Source of the DNA: Limimaricola litoreus
GTDB taxonomy: Bacteria > Pseudomonadota > Alphaproteobacteria > Rhodobacterales > Rhodobacteraceae
Assembly (NCBI RefSeq): GCF_024159025.1
Contig: NZ_JAMYXC010000155.1
Span: 1 to 36,090 of the forward strand
Length of the DNA stretch: 36,090 bases
Reading direction: 5' to 3'
Shown here: in pieces, positions 1 through 7,915 of the stretch
How the letters are laid out: the number at the start of each line of letters is the position of its first letter
How positions within the stretch are numbered: position 1 is the stretch's first letter
The notes under the pieces: model-generated
What the model was told of the DNA's origin: nothing
What the model saw: only the letters and a program-made list of their open reading frames with translations
The model's database searches: none
Program-made: the position numbers and the translations under genes

Positions 1-1452
1 TTCCACACGGATCTCGCGGAAGCCGAAGGCGGTGGTGTCGAAGATCTTCGAAACTTCGGAATGCTCCGATCCGCCGTTCAGCATGTCGTGGTAGATTGAC
101 ACCACCTCATGGCGTGCCTCGTCGGGTATCTCTCGCCGCTTAGCTCCCAAGTTCTTGCGCGTCGGCACCCAGAAACGTTCGCGATTTGCGTCGATCAGTT
201 GGACCTTGCCCCGACGGTCTTCGATCTTTTTGTTCGAAAGGAGCCAGATGTAGGTCTGTATGCCTGTGTTATAGAAGATGTCAGTGGGCAGAGCGATGAT
301 CGCCTCGATCAGGTCATTCTCCAGGAGCCATCGGCGGATCTCGCTTTCGCCGGAACCTGCGCCGCCGGAGAACAGTGGTGAGCCGTTCATGACAATGCCG
401 ATGCGCGATCCCTGCGCGTCGGGGCGCATCTTGGACACCATGTGCTGGACGAACAGAAGCTGACCGTCGGAGATGCGGGGCAGGCCCGCACCGAACCGGC
501 CGGCCATCCCTTGGGTTTCGTGCTCTTCGGTGACCTTGTCCTTGGACTTCTTCCAGTCGACGCCATAGGGCGGATTGGACAGCATGTAGTGGAACTTGTG
601 GGTCGGGAAGGCGTCATCGGTGAGTGTGTTTCCGAAGGCGATGTTCTCGGGATCGTGGCCCGTGATCAGCATGTCGGATTTGCAGATCGCATAGCTCTCC
701 TTGATCATCTCCTGACCGAAGATGTTCACGCGGATCTTGTCGTTGAGCGCGCGCATCTCTTCTTCCCCGATCGATGCCATGCCGCCCGTGCCGATCGTGG
801 GGTCGTAGATCGTGCGGATCACACCCGATCCGGACAGAGCATCATGGTCGTAGGCCAGCAACAGCTCGACCATCAGCCGGATGACCTCGCGCGGCGTGAA
901 ATAGTCACCGTTGTCGGCCGCGGAGTTCTCGTTGAACCGGCGGATCAGGTCCTCGAAGAGCTGCCCCATCTCGATGTTCGAGATGGTGTCCGGATGCAGG
1001 TCGATCTGACAGAAGCGCTCAAACACGAGGTAGAGGATGCCGGCCTCGTCGAGGGCTTTCAGTTGAGCCGGAAAGCCGAACTTGTCGATGAAGATATCCC
1101 GGGCATTGGACGAGAACTTCGTGATGTAATCCATCAGGTTCTCACGAAGCTGCCCGGCGTCCTGGCCGCGCAGGGCTTCGAAGGTGAAGCGGCTGCGATT
1201 GTAGATCTTGGCTCGGGGCCCGACGATGCTGGTGAGCATCCTGTCCCGCATCTCGTCGTCGAGATTTTCGGACAGGTTATTGGCCGCTTCAATGACTGCG
1301 TCCTTGGTAGGAGCGAGCACGCAATCCAGCCGTCGTAGGACAACGAATGGGAGGATAATCTTCGCGTATTCGGAGGGTTTCGCGTCCCCCCTGAGGAGCT
1401 CTGCAATCGACCAGATGAAGGCGCTGAGGTTCGTTGTTTTCTGGTTGGTCAT
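1..1452 (-). CDS. hsdM: Type I restriction-modification methylase subunit HsdM (3' end beyond left edge)
   Basis: The first 484 codons of a type I N6-adenine methyltransferase, which pairs with HsdS to methylate the recognition site and with HsdR to restrict. The start at 1452 has AAGGA five bases upstream and gives a typical HsdM N-terminus (MTNQKTTNLSAFIWSIAELL). The SAM-binding motif DPTIGTGG is at about residues 217-224 and the catalytic motif NPPY, followed by GVDWKK, at 293-296. Later the family-typical stretch NGSPLFSGGAGSGESEIRRW is present. The frame is still open at base 1 after ..FREIRVE, where relatives usually continue for another 100-200 residues, so this is a window-edge truncation and not necessarily a broken gene. 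It follows the fused methylase/specificity gene by 110 bases on the same strand. Confidence in the family is very high. Confidence 0.95.
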   Translation of the reverse strand, partial: MTNQKTTNLSAFIWSIAELLRGDAKPSEYAKIILPFVVLRRLDCVLAPTKDAVIEAANNLSENLDDEMRDRMLTSIVGPRAKIYNRSRFTFEALRGQDAGQLRENLMDYITKFSSNARDIFIDKFGFPAQLKALDEAGILYLVFERFCQIDLHPDTISNIEMGQLFEDLIRRFNENSAADNGDYFTPREVIRLMVELLLAYDHDALSGSGVIRTIYDPTIGTGGMASIGEEEMRALNDKIRVNIFGQEMIKESYAICKSDMLITGHDPENIAFGNTLTDDAFPTHKFHYMLSNPPYGVDWKKSKDKVTEEHETQGMAGRFGAGLPRISDGQLLFVQHMVSKMRPDAQGSRIGIVMNGSPLFSGGAGSGESEIRRWLLENDLIEAIIALPTDIFYNTGIQTYIWLLSNKKIEDRRGKVQLIDANRERFWVPTRKNLGAKRREIPDEARHEVVSIYHDMLNGGSEHSEVSKIFDTTAFGFREIRVE

Positions 1453-1562
1453 GGTGTCCTTGAAGGTGCTGGATCGTGAGCCCACGGGGCTGCTCTGAGT
1501 ATTGGTCCGTGTCTCTATGGCCGAAGCAGGCTTCCAAGGACCGTTTTCGTGGTGCGGTGCGC

Positions 1563-3284
1563 TCATGCTCGCGCCCTTTGAAGTTCCCGGTGAGGCCACG
1601 AAGCATCCCGGGCATGTTCAATGCTCTCGAGGATGGTGCGAACCTCGGCCAGGCGGTCCTGCCGGTCCTGGAATGCGGCCACAACCTCGTCCTCTTCCTC
1701 AGCAGAGGGAACGGGAATACGGAACTCCTTGAGGTCCTTGATCGAGATGGTTGGGATGCCGGCCCCATAGGCGAGGGATCGCAGGGCTTCCTTGACCGAT
1801 CCACTGGAGAGGTATTCGTAGAGGGCTACGCTGGAGATCTCGCTCTTCTTGGGGCGCAGGATCATGAACGACTGTCCGGCGGTCCAGAAGCCGCTTTCTC
1901 CATCCACAGCTGCCTCCGCAGGCACCAGCGCCACGGATCCGATAGTGCCCTTAACCGAGAGGAGCAGGTCGCCCGGCGCCAGCCGTTGGTTTCGGGCCTT
2001 CCGGAGCTGGGCTCGCTCGATAAGGGTCTCCTTCTTGGGTTCCTCCAGAAAGTCGCTGTCGCCGATGTCTCCAGGAACGGCCTCTCGGATCATGAATTCA
2101 CCGTCTTCTTCCTTGCCCATGGATAGGGGGCGGATCAGCTCTACAACATCCTCCAGATGACGGGCTCTCCGGCTGGACAGGAACGCCTCAACGGCAATCA
2201 CGGCGGGCGGCAGCAAATATCGCTCCAGGCTAAGGGTGTAGTCTTTCTCTCGGATGGCCGAGACCGGAACGTCTGCCGCAAAACGCTGCTCATCGGAGAG
2301 GTTGGCATGTAGCGCTTCGAGCCAGGAGCTCGCAGGTTTGACCTCACGGCGACCACGCACGGTCTTCCCGGCGAAGCGATCATCGGAGAGATTGACGAAG
2401 CGAACGTTGAGAGGACCTGTCCCTTCTGATCCAAGCACGAGAAGGCTGGTCGCAATTCCGGTGTGTGGAAACACCATGCCGCTCGGCACCGACAGAACGG
2501 CTTGGAGGCGTCCGGACTCCACCAAGGCTTCCCTTGCGATCGGCTCTACGCCGACCCCACGGAACATCATTGCATCATAGACCGAGACCACGACGCGAGG
2601 GCAGGGCGACTGGAGCCCGTCAGCTACGGCCACAGGGTCGCTGCTTAGGCGGCGAGACCTCTCGTTCTCGCCGAGGACGGACAGGGTAGATTTCGGGATG
2701 TCCGCGCCGGAAGAGATCCTCAGGCCGAAGGGGGACATGATGATCTCCGCATCAAACTGGCCCTCGTCGGTTCGGCTAAACGGATTGGCTGTGACGACAT
2801 CGAGCTGGGCCTCGATGATGGTCGAGATCATGATCGCGAGTTGACTGGCCGCGTAGTCGGCCGAGATAAAGCGGACGGACTTTCCCTGCTGGCTCAGAAG
2901 GAGGGCGGGGTGAAGCGCCGCATCGAAGGCGCATCGAACTTTATCGGCATCGCCAGCGAGCTCAGCGATGCGTTTCGCAGGTAGATGTGAGATCCAGACC
3001 ACGCCGCGGTCTGCGCGTGCCTGTCGGGAAAGTAAGTCATCGATGGCTGCAAGCCGCTCACTCGGAGATGCGAAGAGGAGAGCTGCACGGCTATCTGCAA
3101 GCTCGGCATAGGCATCTGCGTCCTTTAGAGATATCCACTCCCGGTGGGTGCGGTCGGACTCGCTCTCGGGCATGCCCATGTGTAGGGCTGCGTCGTAGAG
3201 GAGAACCTCGATGGCTTGGTCAGCAGTGACGCTGCCTCTGAGGCTCTCAAGCGCTTTCCAAATTTCCCTCGATAGGTCTTTCAT
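1563..3284 (-). CDS. Degenerate N6-methylase domain fused to a single HsdS-like specificity domain (573 aa)
   Basis: The N-terminal ~370 residues follow the HsdM fold pattern, but the key motifs are lost. The SAM-loop position reads FDAALHPALLL (residues 120-130) instead of DPxxGxGG, and the catalytic NPPY/F position reads MSPFG (183-187). Later methylase signatures are kept (FRGVGVEPI at 241-249, VPSGMVFPHTGIATS at 266-280, DYTLSLERYL at 348-357). Residues ~374-570 look like one HsdS target-recognition domain plus conserved helix, with TAGQSFMILRP and GAGIPTISIKDLKEFRIPVP. It is therefore predicted to bind DNA or partner subunits but not to methylate. The start is the ATG at 3284, with a weak AAAGGG about ten bases upstream. 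It lies 14 bases after the DUF4258-like gene and precedes hsdM, so all three are probably one operon. Its role could be an extra specificity subunit or an allosteric partner; this is inference. Confidence 0.8.
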   Translation of the reverse strand: MKDLSREIWKALESLRGSVTADQAIEVLLYDAALHMGMPESESDRTHREWISLKDADAYAELADSRAALLFASPSERLAAIDDLLSRQARADRGVVWISHLPAKRIAELAGDADKVRCAFDAALHPALLLSQQGKSVRFISADYAASQLAIMISTIIEAQLDVVTANPFSRTDEGQFDAEIIMSPFGLRISSGADIPKSTLSVLGENERSRRLSSDPVAVADGLQSPCPRVVVSVYDAMMFRGVGVEPIAREALVESGRLQAVLSVPSGMVFPHTGIATSLLVLGSEGTGPLNVRFVNLSDDRFAGKTVRGRREVKPASSWLEALHANLSDEQRFAADVPVSAIREKDYTLSLERYLLPPAVIAVEAFLSSRRARHLEDVVELIRPLSMGKEEDGEFMIREAVPGDIGDSDFLEEPKKETLIERAQLRKARNQRLAPGDLLLSVKGTIGSVALVPAEAAVDGESGFWTAGQSFMILRPKKSEISSVALYEYLSSGSVKEALRSLAYGAGIPTISIKDLKEFRIPVPSAEEEDEVVAAFQDRQDRLAEVRTILESIEHARDASWPHRELQRARA

Positions 3285-3298
3285 TTTTTATAAGCCCT

Positions 3299-3571
3299 TT
3301 ATTTTCTTGCAGCCGACGACGAAAAGCTTTCGGTGCGGTAGGTGGTGATGAGAACCTCTCCGTCGGAGACAACGGTGACTCCGCCTTTGCTCATTGCCCG
3401 CTCGAGGACCTTCAAATCGCGGCGCAGCTGTTGCATGGCCTCATGGCACTCCTTGCGCCCCAAGACCGTCTTGTCTCCCTTGGGCTCGCCGTATTCCAGC
3501 GCCAGATTGATGAGTTCCTTGTTGATACCCCGTTGGTTCATACGGGCGTCCATGTGTGTCGTTGTTCGCAT
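3299..3571 (-). CDS. DUF4258-like small protein, first gene of the restriction operon (90 aa)
   Basis: A small protein starting MRTTTHMDARMNQRGI, matching the DUF4258 pattern of an N-terminal H..xRMxxRGI helix followed by a strand-rich half (residues ~30-85, VLERAMSKGGVTVV, EVLITTY). Members are uncharacterised, often small and toxin- or nuclease-adjacent. The ATG at 3571 is chosen because AGGAAGGGG sits five bases upstream. A longer frame opens at 3622, but that would place the start inside the predicted promoter. It is 14 bases from the degenerate methylase-specificity gene. I infer that it is co-transcribed and could be a regulator or accessory of the restriction system. Function is unknown. 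Confidence 0.75.
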   Translation of the reverse strand: MRTTTHMDARMNQRGINKELINLALEYGEPKGDKTVLGRKECHEAMQQLRRDLKVLERAMSKGGVTVVSDGEVLITTYRTESFSSSAARK

Positions 3572-3594
3572 GTGATCCCCTTCCTGTTGAGGTA

Positions 3595-3622
3595 TACATA
3601 CACGATCATAATATACTTTCAA
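3595..3622 (-). promoter_or_regulatory. Predicted sigma-70-like promoter of the restriction operon
   Basis: Reading the minus strand, TTGAAA (3622-3617) and TATGTA (3600-3595) are separated by 16 bases, about 24 bases before the predicted start codon at 3571. It is the only good promoter-like pair upstream of the DUF4258-like gene. Prediction from sequence only. Confidence 0.45.
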
Positions 3623-3960
3623 CCCCTTATTATGGTTTCTGCCATTAAATATGCGGTCGTCCGCTACTCAGGTGAGTTAGGGAGCGACATGGCATTAGGC
3701 GTAGAAGCCGAGACTGCAGCTACGTCTGCTGCAGAGCGCTGAGCTGATTAGCCCATCACTGGACATACCTTGTGCGGACCGAAACCTGTCCGCTTTCTCG
3801 TCGCATCCCACGGATGAGAGCGTCGAGAAAGCGGACAGGCTCCCGCCACTACCAGGATCCCAAGAAGATCTTGGCCCTACTCAAACCCCAAGTTCGAAAG
3901 GAGGCATCTCCCTCTTGTCACCTGCGGCATCCCGCCAACGGCACCCACTGGGAGGACATC
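3623..3960. other. Intergenic region with a perfect 16-bp inverted repeat (3785-3839)
   Basis: No gene is supported between the divergent restriction operon and the GTG start at 3961. The notable structure is CCTGTCCGCTTTCTCG at 3785-3800 and its exact reverse complement at 3824-3839, with a 23-base centre that contains a further CATCC/GGATG pairing. There is no T-tract on either side, so it does not look like a simple terminator. A recombination, transposon-end or regulator-binding site is possible. Confidence 0.7.
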
Positions 3961-4335
3961 GTGATCGATATCCCGACAGAACCAACGAGCTTTCACCACT
4001 TCGCTCAAGAGGAGGCTGCGGCTCTACAGCATGCAGCGTATCTGCTCGGGGGGCATTCATGGCTCCAACGAGCACAAGCCATCCTCAAGGGTCTCCAAGG
4101 CCCCCGCCCGATCACCGGGCGGCTATGCCGGGAGATCACAGCACTGCATGAGTTGCTCACCCTCCAGCATGTTGATGCCGACCCTCGGTCTCGCCTCGAC
4201 ACTCTGGACCCAGCATCTCCCTGCCTCGAGAAGATCAGCTGCCTGGCGACTGATCTATGGCATGCCTTCGAGCAGTCTCGACCAGCAGACCGGGACACGT
4301 CTGCCTTCCATAACAAGGAGCGCCATCATGACTGA
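3961..4335 (+). CDS. Hypothetical protein, coupled upstream partner (124 aa)
   Basis: An unrecognised soluble protein beginning VIDIPTEPTSFHHFAQEEAA, helical throughout, with no membrane segment and no known catalytic motif. The GTG at 3961 is preferred because GGGAGG lies five bases upstream. A frame open from 3772 would run through the 16-bp inverted repeat and has no ribosome site. Its last eight bases overlap the start of the next gene, which suggests translational coupling. The high-GC third positions support coding. No function is assigned. Confidence 0.6.
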   Translation: MIDIPTEPTSFHHFAQEEAAALQHAAYLLGGHSWLQRAQAILKGLQGPRPITGRLCREITALHELLTLQHVDADPRSRLDTLDPASPCLEKISCLATDLWHAFEQSRPADRDTSAFHNKERHHD

Positions 4336-4750
4336 TCCGGGCAGAATTCAAGACCCGCTTCAGCGCGCGGTATTCACTGCGCTGAGTGCAGCCGATGCCG
4401 TTGCCGCTGCGCTTCAAGGCGCTGCTACAACCGGCGCACTCGCAGAGGCTGATCACAGGCAAACGTTCGATCTTCATCGGGAAATAGAAGCCGGCAACAT
4501 CTTCGAGCCCGAGCACATTCCGGCCATTCGATCGCTCTCGGCAAGCCTCGAGGCTTCCATCCAAGCCGCCACCATCTCACACTTCCACTATGACGAGTGC
4601 GACATGTCTGACGGCCATCAGGAGCATCTGACAGCGCAGGGCCAAGATCTCGTGATCCTTCGCGCCCGGCTGAATGCTCTCGCACATTCCCTTGCGGAGG
4701 TGCAGAACCACCGCCGCTCCAAACGGATTGCCGAAAAGCTTCGAAGCTGA
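4328..4750 (+). CDS. Hypothetical protein, coupled downstream partner (140 aa)
   Basis: A helix-rich protein starting MTDPGRIQDPLQRAVFTALS, with alanine-rich amphipathic stretches and a basic C-terminus (NHRRSKRIAEKLRS). The start is set by AAGGAG eight bases upstream, and the gene overlaps the previous one by eight bases. It is followed by a stem-loop likely to end the transcript. I do not recognise the family. The coupled pair may form a complex. Confidence 0.65.
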   Translation: MTDPGRIQDPLQRAVFTALSAADAVAAALQGAATTGALAEADHRQTFDLHREIEAGNIFEPEHIPAIRSLSASLEASIQAATISHFHYDECDMSDGHQEHLTAQGQDLVILRARLNALAHSLAEVQNHRRSKRIAEKLRS

Positions 4751-4761
4751 GCATTCGAAAA

Positions 4762-4794
4762 CAGGCCGCTGCGCCTAAAACGCGTCGCGGCCTG
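4762..4794 (+). terminator. Stem-loop after the coupled pair
   Basis: CAGGCCGC (4762-4769) pairs perfectly with GCGGCCTG (4787-4794), 11 bases after the stop of the 140-residue gene. The T-run is poor, so it is either a weak intrinsic terminator or a transcript-stabilising hairpin. Confidence 0.45.
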
Positions 4795-4833
4795 CATCAA
4801 TCGATTTCCCCTTGTATCAAACCAGCCTTCGGA

Positions 4834-6828
4834 TTGCAGGGAAATGCCAATATCCTCAGCATGATTACTCTTGCTGACCTCATCACCCTTGGCGACACCG
4901 CCGCCGCGGCCGACCAGCCCCTCATCTCCAACTGGATCCAGATACGTGCCGGCATCTACATGTTCGGACGTGCCGCTGGCGGACCGGATCAGGTAGAGAT
5001 TGCCACCTTCGGTGACCGCTTCCCGTCTCGGTTCGAGGATCTTCCTCCCGACCTCTGCGACCTGATGCCAGGTGCAGGCCCCTACGGGTGGAGCCGCACC
5101 GCCATCCTGCGCCTGCTCGCAATGCTGGGGCATAGCGACGATCCGTGGGAGGCGCTGCGCATGATGATCCGCGAAGCGGGCAGACACGACATCGAGTATC
5201 ACTGGGGTGGCCTCAAAACCCCGGCTGTCGAAGCCGGATTGGCGCCGTCAGACATCCGTGCGGACTGGGTGTGGGGTCTTGATGCCGAGCAAGGCCTGCT
5301 CACCGAGGAGCAGCTCCAGCGTCGAAAAGAGCGCGAGGCGCGGCGGGGCATCCCCAATGCCAAGCTCGCTGCCAGCCGCCGCATGCGCCTGCGTCGCGCA
5401 GTGGTGCTGTTTGACGAGCTGCACGACATCCCGGCGATCGCCGCGAGCGGGCTGCTGCCGCCTGAGCCGATCGGTGCGCCGCCGCGCTATAACGTGCAAG
5501 GACGCACCTACGTCGATTTGCCGCCCACGTTGGCGCGCTACCAGGCGGCTCTGGCAAATCCAGATGGAGACGGCCTGCCGCAGGTTTGGCGCGCCATGTG
5601 CGCGTCGGAGTGGTTTGATCCGAAAGACGACCCCTCCGCGGACGACCTTCTGCGTCCGTCCATCTGGGCGATCATCAAGTCGATACCGCTATCTGTCACA
5701 GGCTACGCAGGGACGACCTGGCACCAATACACGACTAAGGCTCGGGCAGCATTGCTACCGCATGCCACCAGACCGATCCCCGAGCACCTCCCGGCGAGCT
5801 ACGAGGCCATGATCGCGAGCAAGGCGGATCGAGCGGCTATGCAGGCCCTTTGGCGGCTGTTGTGCGAGCGCGGCGGCGCCATCATGTCGGCAAGCCCGGA
5901 CGAACTCATCGATCTCGCGACATGGCGGGATCTCTGGGGCACAGTGCCGGATGGGGTCACACCCGCGACGTGGCGGACCTATCGCTCGACAGCGCGGACA
6001 ATCCTGGTCCGGCATACCGCCAGTCAGGTCGATCCCTTCCGCGCTCCAATCCGCGCCTGGGCTAATCTCCGGCGTGGGCAGGCCGCACTGGCGCCGATCC
6101 GGCAGCGCGCCGAGGACGCCAAATTGCGGCCGATCGACATCACCCCTGAGTGGTTGGCACGGCAGGATTTGTCGGCTGAGCAGCACGCCGAGATCCATGC
6201 GGCCCTGCGTGAGATCTACTGCGCGGCTGCGCAGACGCGCTACACGGGACGCGCCGTGGATCCCGCGGACATGGCTTGGCAGACCCTGCGCACCGCTCTC
6301 CAGGCCCAAGGGCTCACGACCCGCGAGCTGTGCCGGGTCGCCACGCCCGCGACCAATGATGGCTTGGGTCCTGCTGATCTCACCCCGGCCTGGGCCACCG
6401 CCACGGCTGCACAGATGGATCACCGCACACGAGCCAAGTTCGCGATCCAGCTGCGCAATCTCGATGGCCTACTGGGCAACCCGAAGCTGGCGCCGCTGAT
6501 CTACGCTGCGCCGATCGGCCCGCTGCGGGATGGGCGCAAGCACGGCAAGATCGAGCCTCCAGAGGCCATTATGCGCGAGATGGATGCTGTGACCGCTGCC
6601 CATGGGCGCGCGAAATCCACCTGTCGCGAAGCTCTCTCGCTCGTCCGCAAGGTCTGGACGGCCGCGGTTCAGGACCAGGTCAAAATGGAGACGGCCGCCG
6701 CCAAGGGCGGCACCAAGTTCGAGACCCTGGAGGATCTGTTGGCCGCGGCACCAATACTGACCATCCCCCAACGCCACCGCCGTCTTGCGGCGCGGTATCT
6801 CCGCGACCTTCGGGCCTGTCAGGCATAG
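4834..6828 (+). CDS. Large hypothetical protein with repeated core-binding-like segments (664 aa)
   Basis: A 664-residue soluble protein; an ATG at 4861 would give 655 residues. No standard catalytic motif is visible. Three segments resemble one another and the N-terminal DNA-binding (SAM-like) domain of tyrosine recombinases: TWHQYTTKARAALLPH (~297-312), TWRTYRSTARTILVRH (~383-398) and HRTRAKFAIQLRNLDGLLG (~530-548). No RKHRHY-type catalytic set follows them. A strongly basic stretch is at ~162-190 (RRKEREARRG, ASRRMRLRRA). It is encoded alone, after a terminator-like hairpin and before a palindromic operator. I infer a DNA-binding plasmid protein, perhaps derived from a recombinase family. 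Confidence 0.7.
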   Translation: MQGNANILSMITLADLITLGDTAAAADQPLISNWIQIRAGIYMFGRAAGGPDQVEIATFGDRFPSRFEDLPPDLCDLMPGAGPYGWSRTAILRLLAMLGHSDDPWEALRMMIREAGRHDIEYHWGGLKTPAVEAGLAPSDIRADWVWGLDAEQGLLTEEQLQRRKEREARRGIPNAKLAASRRMRLRRAVVLFDELHDIPAIAASGLLPPEPIGAPPRYNVQGRTYVDLPPTLARYQAALANPDGDGLPQVWRAMCASEWFDPKDDPSADDLLRPSIWAIIKSIPLSVTGYAGTTWHQYTTKARAALLPHATRPIPEHLPASYEAMIASKADRAAMQALWRLLCERGGAIMSASPDELIDLATWRDLWGTVPDGVTPATWRTYRSTARTILVRHTASQVDPFRAPIRAWANLRRGQAALAPIRQRAEDAKLRPIDITPEWLARQDLSAEQHAEIHAALREIYCAAAQTRYTGRAVDPADMAWQTLRTALQAQGLTTRELCRVATPATNDGLGPADLTPAWATATAAQMDHRTRAKFAIQLRNLDGLLGNPKLAPLIYAAPIGPLRDGRKHGKIEPPEAIMREMDAVTAAHGRAKSTCREALSLVRKVWTAAVQDQVKMETAAAKGGTKFETLEDLLAAAPILTIPQRHRRLAARYLRDLRACQA

Positions 6829-6891
6829 GGGGACGCAATCGATACGGTCTTCACGACCGCAGCCTTGGCATGGCCAGGGCTACCTTAGCAT

Positions 6892-6916
6892 ATATGATAG
6901 TTTATTAGCTATCGTT
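6892..6916. promoter_or_regulatory. Palindromic operator-like site, copy 1
   Basis: TATGATAG, an 8-base spacer TTTATTAG, then CTATCG. It matches the other two copies at 6981 and 7826 and lies upstream of the 264-residue gene, so it is a likely regulator-binding site. Confidence 0.6.
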
Positions 6917-6980
6917 CAAAAGAGACGATGAAGGATTGAAGCCTTCACGACAACTCTTGACCCTGCAACATACATCTTAG

Positions 6981-7002
6981 ATGATAGTTTATTAGCTATT
7001 AT
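6981..7002. promoter_or_regulatory. Palindromic operator-like site, copy 2, overlapping a start region
   Basis: ATGATAG, spacer TTTATTAG, CTATTAT, ending three bases before the ATG at 7005. A protein bound here would block translation-start-proximal transcription of the next gene. No Shine-Dalgarno fits between this site and the ATG, so the transcript may be leaderless. Confidence 0.6.
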
Positions 7003-7004
7003 AA

Positions 7005-7799
7005 ATGAAGATTGTGGCTTTGAACAAGGAAGCGGATTACGCGTATCGGGTGATGGTCCAAGCAGAGCACGCTTGGGCTGCGGAATTCGCGAATGCGGGT
7101 GCAGAGGTCTATGGGCTCAGCCCGCCGCGCGAACGCTATGGCGAGGAGCTGCCATGCCGTCGTCGGGTCATACTCGCACGCAACTCCGAGATCCCAGACA
7201 TGCGCGCCATGGTGGCGGCACGGCAGTATTACGCCGAGGTCACCGGTATCCTCGAGGATGGTCAGCTGCAAAGCCGCGGCAGGGGATCCCGGGCCGTCAG
7301 CCCGATCATGCGCTATGATCCCGATGCGCCTGGCCACCGTGTGCCCCTGTGCCAGGATGACGACGTCATGCGCCATCCCGTCACCGAGGTCGTGCATACA
7401 GAGACCGACGCCTATCGCGGCGGGCCTCTCACGATCGAGCAGCTGCTCGAGATGATCGGTGGCAGCGATCCGACGACCACGATCGAGATCGACGGCGTCA
7501 TTCACCGGCTGCATCACGACGCGCATGGACGTGCGGTTGGCCCGGAGGGCCTGATATTTCGGCAGCGCTCCGGCGCTGCGCATCGCCTCAGTGTGCTCGA
7601 TGCCGCCGGATACCGGCGCCAGGTGCGCGTGGCGACAGTCCTGGTGGTTGGCGCGCCTGCCGATGTGCATGTGCAGGCCTATGCGCCGCGCCCGCGACGC
7701 TCGAAATACGCGGTCGAGTATCGCACGGTAGGCGATATAGCTGTGCAGTGCAGCGGGTCAGACGACGAGCGCGTGCTGACCGCGCTTTTGCCTCGCTAA
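7005..7799 (+). CDS. Hypothetical protein under palindromic operator control (264 aa)
   Basis: An unrecognised 264-residue protein, MKIVALNKEADYAYRVMVQA at the N-terminus, mixed alpha/beta by eye and without membrane segments. No ribosome-binding site precedes the ATG at 7005 because an operator copy occupies that position. The alternative ATG at 7053 (MVQAEHAWAA) is possible and has AAGGAAG about 20 bases upstream. The gene sits between operator copies 2 and 3, which suggests it may be part of, or target of, the same regulatory circuit. No function is proposed. Confidence 0.65.
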   Translation: MKIVALNKEADYAYRVMVQAEHAWAAEFANAGAEVYGLSPPRERYGEELPCRRRVILARNSEIPDMRAMVAARQYYAEVTGILEDGQLQSRGRGSRAVSPIMRYDPDAPGHRVPLCQDDDVMRHPVTEVVHTETDAYRGGPLTIEQLLEMIGGSDPTTTIEIDGVIHRLHHDAHGRAVGPEGLIFRQRSGAAHRLSVLDAAGYRRQVRVATVLVVGAPADVHVQAYAPRPRRSKYAVEYRTVGDIAVQCSGSDDERVLTALLPR

Positions 7800-7825
7800 T
7801 ACCGGCCCGCATGAAGGACGCAGAA

Positions 7826-7849
7826 TATGATAGTTTATAAGCTATCATA
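7826..7849. promoter_or_regulatory. Palindromic operator-like site, copy 3 (best copy)
   Basis: Perfect 8-base arms TATGATAG and CTATCATA around spacer TTTATAAG. It lies in the promoter region of the MTKL-family gene at 7916. It is the most symmetric of the three copies. Confidence 0.65.
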
Positions 7850-7885
7850 AAAATATCGGATTTGGGTTCTGGAGACTCAAACCGA

Positions 7886-7912
7886 CTTGGTTCTCAGTAA
7901 TGAGGAACCAAG
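7886..7912 (+). promoter_or_regulatory. Hairpin covering the ribosome-binding site of the 183-residue gene
   Basis: CTTGGTTCTCA (7886-7896) pairs with TGAGGAACCAAG (7901-7912), with one bulged base and a four-base loop. It includes the GAGGAA that would serve as Shine-Dalgarno for the ATG at 7916. It could limit translation. The outer arms CTTGGTT/AACCAAG also occur in the hairpins at 10.1-10.7 kb. Confidence 0.5.
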
Positions 7913-7915
7913 AGA

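Noticed and set aside
442-1338. 298-residue open frame antisense to hsdM
   Set aside because: The minus strand encodes an unmistakable HsdM with DPTIGTGG and NPPY; the plus-strand frame has no motif or start signal.
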